Source: Scortum barcoo (Eukaryota > Chordata > Actinopteri > Centrarchiformes > Terapontidae). From it: DNA of 64,000 nucleotides. Shown here in pieces: positions 1 to 11,315 of this stretch. The DNA is taken from positions 9,971,759 to 10,035,758 of the forward strand of contig CM041551.1 of assembly GCA_023238725.1 (NCBI GenBank), in the 5' to 3' direction. The notes under the pieces are model-generated. The model did not search any database, was not told where the DNA came from, and saw only the letters and a list, made by a program, of their open reading frames with translations. Position numbers and translations under genes: made by a program. Positions within the stretch are counted from its first letter, which is position 1, and every line of letters starts with the position of its first letter.

Positions 1-765
1 AATCCACCGCAAAACACTTCAAACAGTGGAAAAAGAGCCATTATCCATGCACCTTTGGGTCTGTTTTGTTGCTTGGTGGTCTATTTTCCCTGTTCTTGAG
101 GAGAATGGTGAAACATACAGTAGATGAAACTCAAAGAGTGTCTGCTGAGCACTCCTCTAAATGAGCTACTTTTAATGTTTTCCATATGGATCCATAATCA
201 AAATACACATCACACAGACTTTTGAAGAATAACATAGTTGTGCGAATATCATGACTTTACACAAGCTTTGTACACTAAAGTGTGCAAACTGAGATGACAC
301 CTCATCACTGGCTTTCAATCCAACAGCTTCAAGATCCACAGGGGACATCAGGCAAAGGAAGAGGCCAAAGCACGAAGCTGAATGGAACCACATCGTCACC
401 ACATATGTGACCGGTGCTACTGAAAAATTGCTGTATAATTTTCTGCCAAATGCAACAACATTCCTGGGTTTTTTTAATCTGGCAAACGCACAGAGACGGA
501 GGCTGGTCCACCCAGAGGAACACACACAAACACACAGACAGAGGAACATTGTACTGTATGTCCTGTGAAGTGAAGTGAGAAATGTACAGCATGTACGCTG
601 GAAAAAACACACCGCCCTTCTTTAAACACATGGTGCACAACAAGGGCAAATCCTTCTGGTCAGCAGTTTAAACCTGCCGACAGGACGAGTTTTGTTTTGA
701 CTTCAGTGGACAGGGTTGACATTTTTAGAGTTTTAACAGCTTGCATGGAGGCAGCAGAGACTGAC
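1..765. other. myrip intron, left edge of window
   Basis: This is the start of the intron downstream of the last visible myrip exon. I looked on the minus strand for the expected next exon (a SQSAF-like motif in MYRIP) and did not find it. Apart from a short CA-rich stretch near 520-540 I see no repeat, RNA or regulatory feature that I can support. Confidence 0.6.
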
Positions 766-927
766 CCAGAGGGAGTAGGAGGTCTTGAGGGGGTCCTGTG
801 GTCCTTGTGAAGAAGCTTGAGGCTGAGACGGAGAGGGGAGTTCACTGGGCTGGATCAAGGACTGAGGCTGAGGCCAGACAAAGTCGTACTCTGTCTGCAT
901 CTCTGAACGCTTCCTCCTCTGGATGAT
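766..927 (-). CDS. myrip: myrip internal coding exon: basic patch and Ser/Pro-rich linker
   Basis: The minus-strand peptide begins IIQRRKRSEMQTEYDFVW, continues PQPQSLIQPSELPSPSQP and ends at SLW. It aligns by eye with the MYRIP region that starts with a basic IIRKQ-like patch and goes through a Trp-Pro-His/Gln-Pro-Gln-Ser stretch to a Leu-Trp at an exon end. The acceptor is CTTTTTCCCTGTCAG. The proposed donor is CTCTGG|GTCAGT, which is acceptable though not optimal. In-frame reading past the donor meets TAA about 12 codons later, consistent with an exon end here. Length is 162 bp, phase 0 at both ends. The gene continues left of the window with the myosin-binding, actin-binding and PKA-anchoring parts. 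Confidence 0.85.
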
Positions 928-1548
928 CTGACAGGGAAAAAGAGGAAGGAGAAGAAAAAGGCGAGAGAAGACAAATGAGAGAGCTCTGTGGTGTATCGCA
1001 ATCTTTATTTAAATAATTTATGATAATAATAATTGCAAACTGGAAAAAATAAAAAAGTAAGTAAGTCCTATACTGTGATAGCATTTTAGGTTTACACTTA
1101 GGCATGAATAATTTCTTGTAATGAAACTTTAAAACCAATAATCCAATTGTCATTTGAATCTGTATACAATATTATGCACCAATATCTTCAAAGTGTAGAT
1201 ACAAATATTTCTTTATATCACCTTCAAATGTTAATTAAAATTGCGAAGCAATCAAACGACTACAAACTTTGTCTCCACTTATTATGTATATGCAAATTAG
1301 AGGACATGATTAGAACTAAAGCGCTTGTCATTTGAATCCCAATTCAAACTAAAATATCATTTCTGCGCTGCTGTAATCACAATTTCAAAAACAATAAAGG
1401 AACTTTCATTTTCTGTGTCCCTGTGCCAACTCTTTATAAGAGAGAAATATCAATGGGAATGCGTTTTCCTGTAAGTCAAAATGTCGCTTTCATACACAAG
1501 TGGAGAGGTAAACTTATGAAAAATAAATCGCGCTCTCGCTCAACCTAC
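928..1548. other. myrip intron, 621 bp
   Basis: This intron lies between the 27-codon exon and the basic-patch exon. It is AT-rich in its middle (about 990-1400) with no open frame resembling a protein. The side next to the downstream acceptor holds a good pyrimidine tract on the minus strand (928-965). Confidence 0.7.
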
Positions 1549-1629
1549 TTTTTGTACAATGGTTGTGGCAAGTTCCTCTATGAGCTCCTCTTTGTGGTCC
1601 CGCAGATACCGAGCCTCATTCTGCTTCTC
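1549..1629 (-). CDS. myrip: myrip internal coding exon: 27-codon helical segment, possible cassette exon
   Basis: The minus-strand peptide is EKQNEARYLRDHKEEL plus IEELATTIVQK, matching the MYRIP segment that follows the Ala/Glu helix. Length is 81 bp, phase 0 on both sides, so inclusion or skipping leaves the frame unchanged. The donor is AAA|GTAGGT. The acceptor is unusual: instead of a pyrimidine tract, the 33 bases before TACAG are an almost pure GT alternation with a few C interruptions (1631-1663). A GT-tract acceptor together with a frame-neutral exon suggests regulated or inefficient inclusion; this is inference. Confidence 0.93.
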
Positions 1630-1630
1630 C

Positions 1631-1663
1631 TGTACACACACACACGCACACACACACGCACAG
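1631..1663 (-). promoter_or_regulatory. GT-repeat in place of polypyrimidine tract at a splice acceptor
   Basis: On the transcript strand this is an almost uninterrupted GT alternation, with C substitutions at two or three places, ending in TACAG directly before the 81-bp myrip exon. GU repeats at this position are known in other genes (the CFTR exon 9 acceptor is the classic case) to bind TDP-43 and favour exon skipping. The effect here is inferred. Confidence 0.5.
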
Positions 1664-1882
1664 ACATATGCTGTTCAAAGTGAATTACCAGGAGACAGTC
1701 TGTACAGACGTCTTAGCCAAAAACCATGACTGCATCCCGCTGATACTGAGACCACGAGGGAGGCAAAAGCAGAGGAGAGGAGCGAGAGGCCAGGGCAGAG
1801 ACAGCAGGGATGGAAAAGAGGGTGATGAAGAGCAAACGGGAAAAAAGGAAAGAGAGGAAGAAGAGGAAAAGAGGGATCTCAC

Positions 1883-1980
1883 CAAGCTGTCGCTGAACTC
1901 CTCTGCCTTGGCGATGGCCTCCTCTATAGCCTCCTCAGCGACACGCAGGGCGACTGTGAGTGTCTCTGCCATACTGTGTC
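1883..1980 (-). CDS. myrip: myrip internal coding exon: amphipathic helix segment
   Basis: The minus-strand peptide reads HSMAETLTVALRVAEEAI followed by EEAIAKAEEFSDSL. This Ala/Glu-rich helix is distinctive of MYRIP and absent from melanophilin, so it is the best evidence for choosing between the two paralogues. The acceptor is GTGATATTAG and the donor CTTG|GTGAGATC. Length is 98 bp, entering in phase 1 and leaving in phase 0. It is separated from the next exon by an intron of only 253 bp, whose transcript strand is very pyrimidine rich (about 1745-1880). No stop or frame break is seen. Confidence 0.95.
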
Positions 1981-3214
1981 CTAATATCACACACATAAAC
2001 ATTTTGGAGATGTTAGAACTGTGTGACAACCGTGTGTACACCAGCCTTCATCCCCTGACACACACTCCAGGAATCCTTCTGTGGCTCCTAGAGGGACCTG
2101 CGTGAGGCGTCGGTTGGGGCTTAAGATACCAAGTTTGACAATGAAAATAATCTAGGGGGGGCAAGTCTGCTCCTCATCTTTGTTTGTGGCTCGAAGCTAC
2201 ATGAGCCATTATGAGCACACCTGAAGAACATTGGGAATAAAAAAGACGATATCACTAATTTGCTGCATCCGTTTGGATGCTCTTATATAAAGTAATCTCT
2301 TAAGGGGTCAAAAGTGGGGAACTTTAGCTCTAAACCACTTTTAGTCCAAGCTTTATCTCTTTATTTGTCTTTCTATAAATAATTACATAAACAATTTAGA
2401 ACACAAAAATGATACCCAACAAAGCAGTAGAGAAGAAAACAATGCAGCATCGTATGAATTGTCCATTTGGACACTGTCATCTAAAGCAAACGCAGATTAC
2501 ATTACACACGCACGCACGCACGAACATTGGGAACACACACACACACACTGTTTGTTTATGGGCTTCTCAAGGGCTGCCATTATCTAAATGGCAGATCTTG
2601 ATCACAGCGTAAACAACTTGTAATTACGGGCAAACAAATGAAATTAGCTTTATCATTAGGTTGGGGTCATTTGGTTGTTTACATATTTATTTGTGTATAA
2701 AGGTGTGTGTGTGTGTGTGTATGTGAGTGCTTGCAGTAAACGGTGTAAGCATGTGGGTCTAAATATGTTGTATGTGGTGTGTAGGAGGCTATAATTTTAT
2801 CCTTTTGTATATATGTGTGTGTGTGTGCATTTGTGTGAGACAGCATGTCAGCGGTTTTATGTGTATCAAGCGGATTTATGTTTGTGTGTGTGCCTGTGAA
2901 TTTTAATGTGTGTGCTGTTTAATGATCAAACGAGGAATGTCATTTCGATGTGTAGCACTAATGTGATGCCCCCCCACCCCTCCCACGCACATGCACTTTA
3001 CAGAATGGTCTCTATTTGTTAAAGCAACAATTAATGAGCTGTAAACATAAAACCTCAACCTTTTAAGAAAATGGAAAAAGTGAGAAATGGAAAAACAAAA
3101 TCAATACAACAAACACAGTAACTGCAGAGTGGAAAAGATGCTGTCGATTATAACTGTGGCTGAAATTACCCATCTGCACTGCCACAAAAAAAAAAAAAAA
3201 AAAAGATCTCTCAC
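1981..3214. other. myrip intron, 1234 bp, GT/CA rich
   Basis: This intron contains several short GT and CA microsatellite stretches: 2505-2550 on one side, and 2700-2900 as a diffuse TG-rich block with interruptions. A C-run lies near 2968-2980, and a homopolymer of 19 A at 3186-3204 sits close to the upstream exon's donor. No gene is visible. Confidence 0.7.
3186..3204. repeat. A19 homopolymer (T19 on the transcript strand) next to a splice donor
   Basis: There are nineteen consecutive A on the + strand. On the myrip transcript this is a U19 run beginning ten bases after the GT of the preceding donor, the position where TIA1-type proteins assist 5' splice site recognition. It could also be simple slippage. 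Confidence 0.9.
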
Positions 3215-3301
3215 CTTCACTCTGTTTGTAGAAGGCGGAGTCACTGCCACAGATGCTGCCATCATTGTCGTTGCCGGTGCTTCCCTCGTGAACGCTGCTT
3301 T
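3215..3301 (-). CDS. myrip: myrip internal coding exon: acidic linker with SGSDSxFY-like motif
   Basis: The minus-strand peptide contains SSVHEGSTGNDNDG followed by SICGSDSAFYKQSE. It corresponds to the MYRIP linker just after the Rab-binding domain, where the vertebrate protein carries a very similar Gly-Ser-Asp-Ser/Phe-Tyr motif. The acceptor is GCCCCTTCAG and the donor GAAG|GTGAGAG. Length is 87 bp with phase 1 at both ends, so it is a symmetric exon whose skipping would keep frame. A run of 19 A on the + strand (T19 on the transcript strand) begins ten bases inside the downstream intron. The exon is intact. Confidence 0.9.
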
Positions 3302-6300
3302 CTGAAGGGGCAAGAGGGAGACAAATGAAGCCTTCAGATGAAAGCACTCAAACTTGACGCCTGTCACAGGAATGCAAATATTCTGCTCATATCATACCAT
3401 ATAATAACGTGGCTGTGTTTTCTTTCACACGGTTGCTACGGTTGTTAAAAGTAGGTTACACTGTGCACAATGCCACTAAATCCCTTTTTGTGCTCTTGTC
3501 AGCTGTATTCCCAACTCCACTTTGTCATCTTGTCAATTGTATTGTTTTGTTTCTTCTGCTCGGTGCCTTTCCCCACTGTGCATAAAAAGAAACAAAATGA
3601 CAGTTGAAAGAAAATGACTACTCGCGCACTGGCACTTATCAGAGGCACGTTCTTACTGCGCACAAGCATCACTGTGTATTGTGTCTGCTGCATGTTTTCG
3701 TTATAGCTCATTCAGGCCACGTCTCTCGTGAGTTCGCGCTACATTTGTGTGTCTTTTTTCAAACAAACTCCAAAATCTAGAGTTACAGCAAAGGAACATT
3801 TTCATGACCCAAAAATGGAAACTTTGTGATTATAATTCTTAGACAGGTCTACTTAAAGAGCCGTGAAAGCCCAAAGAAAGGTGGAGTGGTTACAGCATCC
3901 CTGCCTTCCAAACCACAAATTTCCTTAGTGGGCCATTAACTCCTGTTAGACATTTTTCCCGTGGTTCCCATTTAGTGGGGCTTTCTCGTCAGTCCGACTG
4001 TGAAAAATGTGTATAAATGGACACGCAGCTTATTAAGAAGACAAACTGTCAAGACAGCACTGCGGAGGGATCTACCAGACCACCAAAGGTAGAATATAAT
4101 GCTACTGGAATGAGAGAAGTGAGTCTTCCGACTGACCATCATGCTCCAGGCATGTTTCCATATCAAACACTAGAAAAAACACAAGGGCACCCTGGCTCCA
4201 GTTCTACCTCAGGTCCCCACTTTAGCTCATTTCCATCCACTAACCGGAGCCAAACCATACTCCCAGCTTCTGTCCCAAACCCAGGCCTTGTTCCAAAGAC
4301 TCGGCCCCCGCTGCTGACCAAAACACAAACACCAACCAAACTCTGTGACTCCCATGTTGGTTGGTGCCCTCGCCTCCGACATTAATCCACGTGTCCTGTT
4401 GCTGCTTCTGTTGGACTGGCTGCAGTTTCTGGCTGAATGCACAGAGACGGTCGAATGCTTGCGGCGGTTTGGTTAGAGCCTGGCTTTAAGGAGCCAGAGC
4501 CACTCACCGATCTCTGTCACAGCTAACTGCAACGCCGCCAGGGGACTCAGCCATCACTCTTCTGCACCACAATGTTGCCATTGGATGGAGATTTGATATC
4601 TTTCATATCTATTACTAAAATACACATATTTCACATTAAAACAGAAATAAACTTAATCAAGTGACATCTGAAGGGGTTTAATGAACCCAGAACATGAAAG
4701 TATGAAGCCAGGCAAACACAAACATGAAAATACTGGATATCAAAATCAAATAAGCAGACTTTTTTTTCCTTTTTTCCCTTGACAGCAGCAGTAACACAAC
4801 TAGCTGTCAGATATGTTATACTATTTCAGCTCTACTGCAAGATGAACTGCTGTTTGTCAAAGCACTGCAGAGCCTGTAAGCCAGCAATCACAAGCTCTTG
4901 CATTACTTCGACATGACATGCAGTGACGTGCTGTAACTCAGCCACAAAAGACAATGTTTGATGTTTCACCACACGTCTGACTGCAGGCATCAGCTGCCTC
5001 AAGGGCAGCTTCTTCACCCCGAGGAGTGTGCGGCCGTCACGTATTTGATTCCATGCCGCCCCGCACATCTCTGTCTGTGGGCCCAGTCTTCCCAGTTGCA
5101 GCACAGTGTAACAAGTCCCCAAACCATTACACGCTCCAGCCGCCCTTCAGAGTTGTCTCACTCCGACTGAGGCGGTGTTCAACAGAGCTGTACTGTTCTC
5201 GCTTGGTTAGAGCTGAATTATAGTTTCTGGCTGTGTGGAAGGGGACAATAGGTGGAGAAATTACCTGCAGCAGCTCAGGACAATGTAGACACAAAAGGAC
5301 TGCTGTCAGAGAAAGTGAGCCGCCTCGCAGGAACCACAAGCACACACACACACAGCGAAGTTGATACACAAATATAGAGACTAAAAAATGGTTTGGTATC
5401 ATGATAATTCATCCCATGCACCAGCAACACCAGCTCAGCACTGCTTACATATGAGCGTCAACCTCTGTCACAACAGCCTGTCAGCAACTGCAACCTGACC
5501 GCCTGTGAGATATCAAGTGTTGTCACCAGTTAGTCATGAGTGTGCCCCCATGTGTTCCTGTCTATTGGGAACCTTATTTTGCAATTTTGCAAGCTGTAGT
5601 TACTTTGCTGATTGAGACTTCACATATATAAAGTACAATCAGCTTAGTAAGATACACTGGCAAGGCCTAAACTTTCAGGTCATACAGTGGTTAAATTAGC
5701 TCAACCAAATACAAATGCCTCTTACATAACACACCATCAGTAATGATAATAAAATAATATAATAAATCTAGTAAATCACACTGATAAATAATGAGAACAT
5801 GTTTTCCTTTAATACTTTACATTTACATTTTGGTGACAGTACTTCTGTGCTTTTCTTCTCCCAAGATTAAAAGTCTGCGTGGGAGGAAGTCGCAGCCAGT
5901 GAAACTTCTGATTTAAACACGGGAGGCCGCTGTTTCCCATTTACAAGCGACATTCAACTATTTGCACGACCGCAGTCATTCCTGAAGCTTGATCAAATGT
6001 TTGATTGTAACGGTCGATGAATGTCACCTAACCTTGAGTTCATTTTAACCCAAATATTTCTTTAACCTTAACCATGATCTTTCTATAAACTTACAGATTT
6101 ATTTACTTCTGATACTGCTCAGATGCAATATTTCTGACAGTATGCCTGATTTAACCTGGTTAAACAAGTCATTTCACTGGGCTTTACAACATTTTTACTA
6201 TGACAGCGATAACCAAGGGGGATACCAAATAATTGTTTTATTTGTCATTTTCTCCATTCACGCCTGCTTCTCATTCAGGAGACAGATATGACAAGGCAGC

Positions 6301-7108
6301 AATGATACAGTGACTGGTGGGACACAACGGTGTCAGGTATTTGTCATTGGCTGGCCCTGAATGGCACTGCTGCCTTGTTATTATGATGTGATGGAAGGTC
6401 AGTCTGTGTCTGTGTGTGTGTGTGTGTGTGTTCCAGTACATTCCTCCTCACATACAACTTCTGTATTTTCTCTTCATGACCACCGTCTCACCTTTGTTCC
6501 TTGCCTCTTGCCACTCCAGCCACTCGGGGGAGTGGAGGAGGAAATCGCTCGATATCGCCATGGTAACCACACAGATGACAGCGGTGGCCTGCATCTGCGA
6601 GGGTGTCTGCACAGTGCAAGGGAGTGTGCACGTGTGTTAAAGGTGTGTGTGAAAGAAACCGGAACTAAATTACCTCTCTTAAGAGAAAGGTAGTTTACTG
6701 GAGACAAGATACTGCTTGTTTGAATTATAAATTATATACAATATGTTTACAGTTCATATATATATATATATATATATATCATTATTACCAAATTGCTTTT
6801 TTTTCCAACTGCTTATGTCAATGACTGATGCCACTGATGTGGTTTAAAGAATGACATGAAAGAGTATGATGAAACTCAAAGTCAGTGAAGCAATTTTTAT
6901 AAAACTGGTAGTAATCTGAATTCTATTGACTTGACCTTGCAGATGAGTTGCAGTCATTTTATGCCATGGGACAGTAACACTTCCCTTGTTCACTCATTCA
7001 CTGCATTCCATATACTACACACACAAAAGTCAGCAGTATATAGACATTTCAGACACTAATGAATCATTGTTATTTAGTGCACAACTGAGGAAATGGCAAA
7101 TCTTCTCC
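3302..7108. other. myrip intron, part downstream of the nested open frame
   Basis: This is intronic sequence with no recognisable gene. It holds a short GT tract at 6410-6431 and an AT tract at about 6758-6779. An open frame on + at 4017-4385 (122 codons) has Pro/Ser/Thr-rich composition without any family likeness, and I treat it as chance. Nothing else can be supported. Confidence 0.6.
6758..6779. repeat. (AT)n microsatellite
   Basis: A short uninterrupted AT dinucleotide run in the myrip 11.8-kb intron. Confidence 0.9.
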
Positions 7109-7606
7109 TCAGACATTTCGGGCACTGGCAAAAAATTGTAAAACAGTGAGGTACTCCTCACTCAGCTGGGCAGTCTCCCTCTGAAGGGTCCGACTGATCT
7201 CTTCCTCCGCCTGGACCTTGGTGGGATGCTTGAGGCAGGTTGAGGTCAGCTCCTCCAGTCTTGCTTCCAGGCTCTCCAACTCTTTACAAAGGGAAACCAG
7301 CTCATCTCTTAGCCCTCGGATCAGCTCCTGATCCACTCTCAAGTTCTTGCTGATGGATGTTTTTTGTTGCTGGAGCTGCTCAGTCAGCTCAAATTTAAAG
7401 CTCTTCTCTTTCTGTAGCTCTCTGGTGAGCTGCTCCACCTGTTTCTGTAAAGACATGTTCTTTTTAACGTCCATCTCCAGCCTGGTTGAGAGTTCGGCGA
7501 CCTTCTCCTCCTGACACGCAATGTGCTGTTGGAGGTCAGCCTTCAGCACCTTGAAATGAGTGCATAGAGCTTTATTTTCTACTACATAGTCCTCTCGCTG
7601 CTTGTC
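7109..7606 (-). CDS. Unidentified coiled-coil open frame nested in a myrip intron (3'-terminal exon or retrocopy)
   Basis: There are 165 sense codons followed by TGA, with no stop inside. The protein is almost entirely predicted coiled coil by eye: Leu at heptad spacing and many Glu, Lys and Gln, for example KVAELSTRLEMDVKKN, LTRELQKEKSFKFELTEQLQ and LRDELVSLCKELESLEARLE, ending in FFASARNV. The frame is closed just upstream by TAA at 7610-7612. The sequence TTTTAGTGCTAACAG ending at 7607 looks like a splice acceptor, with the exon starting at 7606 in phase 0. There is no in-frame ATG until about 40 codons in, so it needs an upstream exon or is a 5'-truncated copy. It cannot be an alternative myrip exon: joining it to the previous myrip exon (phase 1) runs into a stop after about 11 codons. 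No AATAAA follows closely. I do not recognise the family. No partner exon was seen between 7613 and 15087. Confidence 0.5.
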   Translation of the reverse strand, partial: DKQREDYVVENKALCTHFKVLKADLQQHIACQEEKVAELSTRLEMDVKKNMSLQKQVEQLTRELQKEKSFKFELTEQLQQQKTSISKNLRVDQELIRGLRDELVSLCKELESLEARLEELTSTCLKHPTKVQAEEEISRTLQRETAQLSEEYLTVLQFFASARNV

Positions 7607-7960
7607 CTGTTAGCACTAAAAGCTGATAGATTCAGCTTAGAGGCCAATGTCCAGCTTTAGTTTGTATACATATCCCACCGCTTAAAAACTGCATCCTTCA
7701 GTTGTAGTGTAAGAAAGAAAAGACTTGCAGTATAGTTGAATAATATGGTCTGGCGGGAACATTTGATGCTAAAGACCTCAGAAAATCCTTTGTTCTTTTG
7801 GCCAGAAATTCTTTAGAATTGTTTCAAATTGCACATTCAATGTGGGGATGAAGTTGAAGTTGAGTGTCATAAAGAGAGAATATGTGGAGGGACAGAGGGA
7901 ACAAGTGTATAAATAAATGAGCCAGTAAAGCTCCACTTAGAGCTAACGTTCTTGAAGTGC

Positions 7961-7984
7961 CAGCAGCAGCAGCAGCAGCAGCAG
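7961..7984 (+). repeat. (CAG)8 trinucleotide repeat
   Basis: Eight perfect CAG units, followed by GAG-type imperfect units (AGGAGGAGGAAGG). It is intronic and not part of a visible coding frame. Confidence 0.95.
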
Positions 7985-10443
7985 GAGGAGGAAGGCGAGT
8001 CCAGACGGTTTCCTTTCAATTACAATGCAGCATCTGGCAGCACAACCATCTCATAAACAACGGTCTCGGAACAACGGCTGAACCGACAGGATGTCTGCTT
8101 ACATCACGACGGGCTGGGAGGTAGTGGAAAGTAAACAAACCCACACTCAGTTGATTTTTTTTCTTTCATTTGGGAGAGTTTTACTCACCTTTTGTCGAGA
8201 TGCTGCCAAGGTAATTCAAATCTGTCTTGAATATACACTTCAGGTCTAATGAAATAGGGTGTCTAGGACAAAACTGCACTCCTTTGAAATTCTGATTTTT
8301 TTATCCATTCATTTGAACATTCAGGTGGTGCCTACAGCCTTCATAAATGTGTAGGTTGGTGTGTGCGTGTAGAACTTAATTGGTTTCAGGGCTAACACGG
8401 CATTTAAAGTTCAAATGATGGAGGTGGAATGCAAAATGAAGGAGCAAAATGTCTCCAGTAATTAGCTAGAGCTTTTAGTATTTAATTTTTACTTTTTCAT
8501 AATGCAACTAGAGTCACCTGCGGGCCACTGCGCCTGACTTAAAAAGGAGTCTGATCCCTCTAATGCATGAACCTGGACAGGAACAAGGCTGCAGACAACG
8601 ACACAGAGCGCAGCCCAGGAATAGAAAATGTTCAACATGCAGACAACAGTAGAAGCAAATGTCAATCCCACGTAACACATTGCATGAAACAAAAAAATAA
8701 AATAGTTGAAATGGCACTACTGTCTTTTTATTCCAGCAGATTTACAGAAGTGTGGGATGTGAGCCATATTATGATGAAAGCACAAATGTCAGTTTCTTGC
8801 CCAAAAAAAGACAAAACCCCCCTCCTAAAAATCAAAAATCAGCCTGAGGAGGTAAATATGATTCAAACATGACTGTGAATGCAAACTGCTCAATGGTCAG
8901 AGATTCCAGCACATCTCTTTTTTCATCCTAGTCACATTTGTCTGCGAATACAGGAAAGCTGGCGTGTACACAGGTTTTTAAGCACTACACAAATAGAGTC
9001 AGTTGCATTCTTGACACCAGTGTGGCCCAAGCCCTGTAGTTGTTTGCTTTTCAACAGCAGTGGCTTCGGGCCCCTAATTAACATTCTGCCCTCCAATCCC
9101 CACAGACAGAGCCCCAAACTCTGAGTCACCCAGCTCCTAGCGCAAAAAACACAGACAATAGAAATGATTTGAAAAGTGACGATACAGCCGTGAGCTTCTG
9201 GACTACTTGAGCTATATTACATTACATTTATCTTTTAAGCTGTTGCGGGAAGCTTTAACTATATGCAAATCTCTTACCCAGGTGAATCGGGAGGTCCTTG
9301 TGTTTTGTTGTCACATTCTGCTTTGATTTTTGGCAGATGAGAGCTCACTGTTCACATTGTCCTGGCCCTGATTCACTACATTAGCCACATCTAACCCACT
9401 GAACTGTGGTTCTGTGTTGAAGGTTGGCTAAGTAAGGCTAAGCAACCAGTAGTTATATTGAAATGGATCAGCAGCAGAGCACACAAAGCTCACTCCGCTT
9501 GACAAGTGTAACTCTCAAGGAAAATCCTCACTTTCGCTTCTATGTACTGCTTTCATTTATGAAAAAAATACTGGTCCTAGTTTTTGTGAAAGCATTTATA
9601 TTCCTTAAGCTTCACTGCACCCAGCAGTGGTACAAAAATGTCCCCACAGCTAGAAAAATGTAAATGAATTGGAGATTCATTATCTGACCTTGGTCAGTCC
9701 ACACAAAATGGTAGCATTTGCAAACAGTTGTTCAGCATAACAACACAAAATAAAAATGGAGCCAAAGAAGGAAACAGAATTTTAGAAACAAATCTACAAG
9801 CTTATGGCAATCGGTAGGAGACAAACCTTAATTAACTCTGAACAATGATTTCAATTGCAAGGTTACAGTTTCTATCAGTTTGCATTTGTTTATTCAGTAA
9901 CTTGTGGATTTCATTTCCCAACAAAACAGCCTGTAAATGGAAACCTCTTTACTGTAGCAGCTCAAATGGGAGCCTGTATGTCAGACTTTGACACTGGCTA
10001 ATGAATGTAGCACGACAGTGACCAGAAAAACCGTCTGATGGAGGAAAAAGTCACATTCTGGTCATAATCAAAATACAACCAACTGAGCTACCAACTGACA
10101 ACAATCTGAACCTCTCAGATTTGGAAAATGGAGACACAAACTGATGGAGTCCATGTGTTTATCTCTGGTAGTTTGTCCACTGACTCATTTTATACACATC
10201 CTTTAATTCACTGCAGCTCCGGTCTAATATTTGTAGTCATCCAGACACAGAAACACACACATACATGCACGCAAAACAAACACAAGCACTCAAAGTACAC
10301 ACAGTGACGGAAAATGCAGTATTTTTTACTAATAGATTAGTTTGACTTTTTGAATCTTGTCAAAATTGCATTCTCTGATGCTATGACGTATGGTCAATTC
10401 TCTGTCTCTTGTCTGTATTAATACCAGACAGACATAGTATAGT

Positions 10444-10444
<1 letters not shown>

Positions 10445-10496
<52 letters not shown>
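10445..10496. repeat. (CA)26 microsatellite
   Basis: Fifty-two bases of uninterrupted CA dinucleotide, intronic. Likely highly polymorphic. Confidence 0.97.
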
Positions 10497-10500
<4 letters not shown>

Positions 10501-11210
10501 AATACAGATATGCACACACACAAGCACATCATCTCCTCCTTTGTTATTGTTCTGAAAAGACGGCTGCAGCCATAGAAAGCTTCAAAACACTACACGGCTT
10601 CTCCTCTCTCTCTCTCCCTCTTACTTTCTCTCTCAATTTTCTCACCGGAGAGAATAGCATGTTTGGAGGTGATAATATGTTTGAACATTTTTCGAGTCAA
10701 CTTCGTCTTACCGAATAGGTGGGAAGCCTCCCACAGACATGTGACAGCAAACACAAAAGGCAGGAGAAAAGTGGGACAACAGTAATCCCCCTTTTCAAAT
10801 GAATGAGATTTAAGTGTTATAAATAAATAAATAAGTCATCACTCCTGCTTATGATACTTCATAACAGACTGATCACGTTGCATTTCACAGCAAATTTTAT
10901 GATGCTATACCATAAAATCAGACGAGAGAGGTGGAGAGCGATGTGTAAAAATGACTCTGTGATGGAGATATTGAACAAATAGCTGAGCTGTTTAAAAATT
11001 GACAAGTATTAGCCAGTGTGCTTATCCCGATTTATAATGGTGAAAACAAACATAATACCCTCGAATATATTTACGACAGACGCATAGCTACACCAGAGCT
11101 TAGAAATGCATTACAAGAAATAAGATACAAAAAAGTAGATGTGCGCCAGAAATTTCTGCAGTGTTGGCTCACTCACACAAGTCCTCAAATAACCTTTTTG
11201 AATAATCATT

Positions 11211-11315
11211 TACTTTCTTGTTGAGAGTTTGATGAGAAAATCGATACTGGTCTCATGTCTGTATGTAAATATGAAGTTACAGCCAGCAGGTGGTTATCTT
11301 AGCTGAAAACAGAGG
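11211..11315 (+). repeat. Decayed copy of a fish interspersed repeat (A-type)
   Basis: The stretch contains CTTGTTGAGAGTTTGATGAG, then CTCATGTCTGTATGTAAATA and ACAGCCAGCAGGTGGTTA. I recognise this as an abundant short non-autonomous repeat of spiny-rayed fish genomes, from memory of its consensus. Related copies lie at 60393-60560, 60632-60905 and 63006-63180 in this same window, which supports repeat status independently. Confidence 0.65.

Noticed and set aside
4017..4385. 122-codon open frame on the + strand
   Set aside because: Pro/Ser/Thr-rich, no recognisable motif, no splice or promoter context; inside a myrip intron on the opposite strand.
11018..11224. 68-codon open frame on the + strand with Glu/Lys-containing, protein-like composition
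   Set aside because: Too short, no recognisable family, and it runs into a decayed interspersed repeat at its 3' end.
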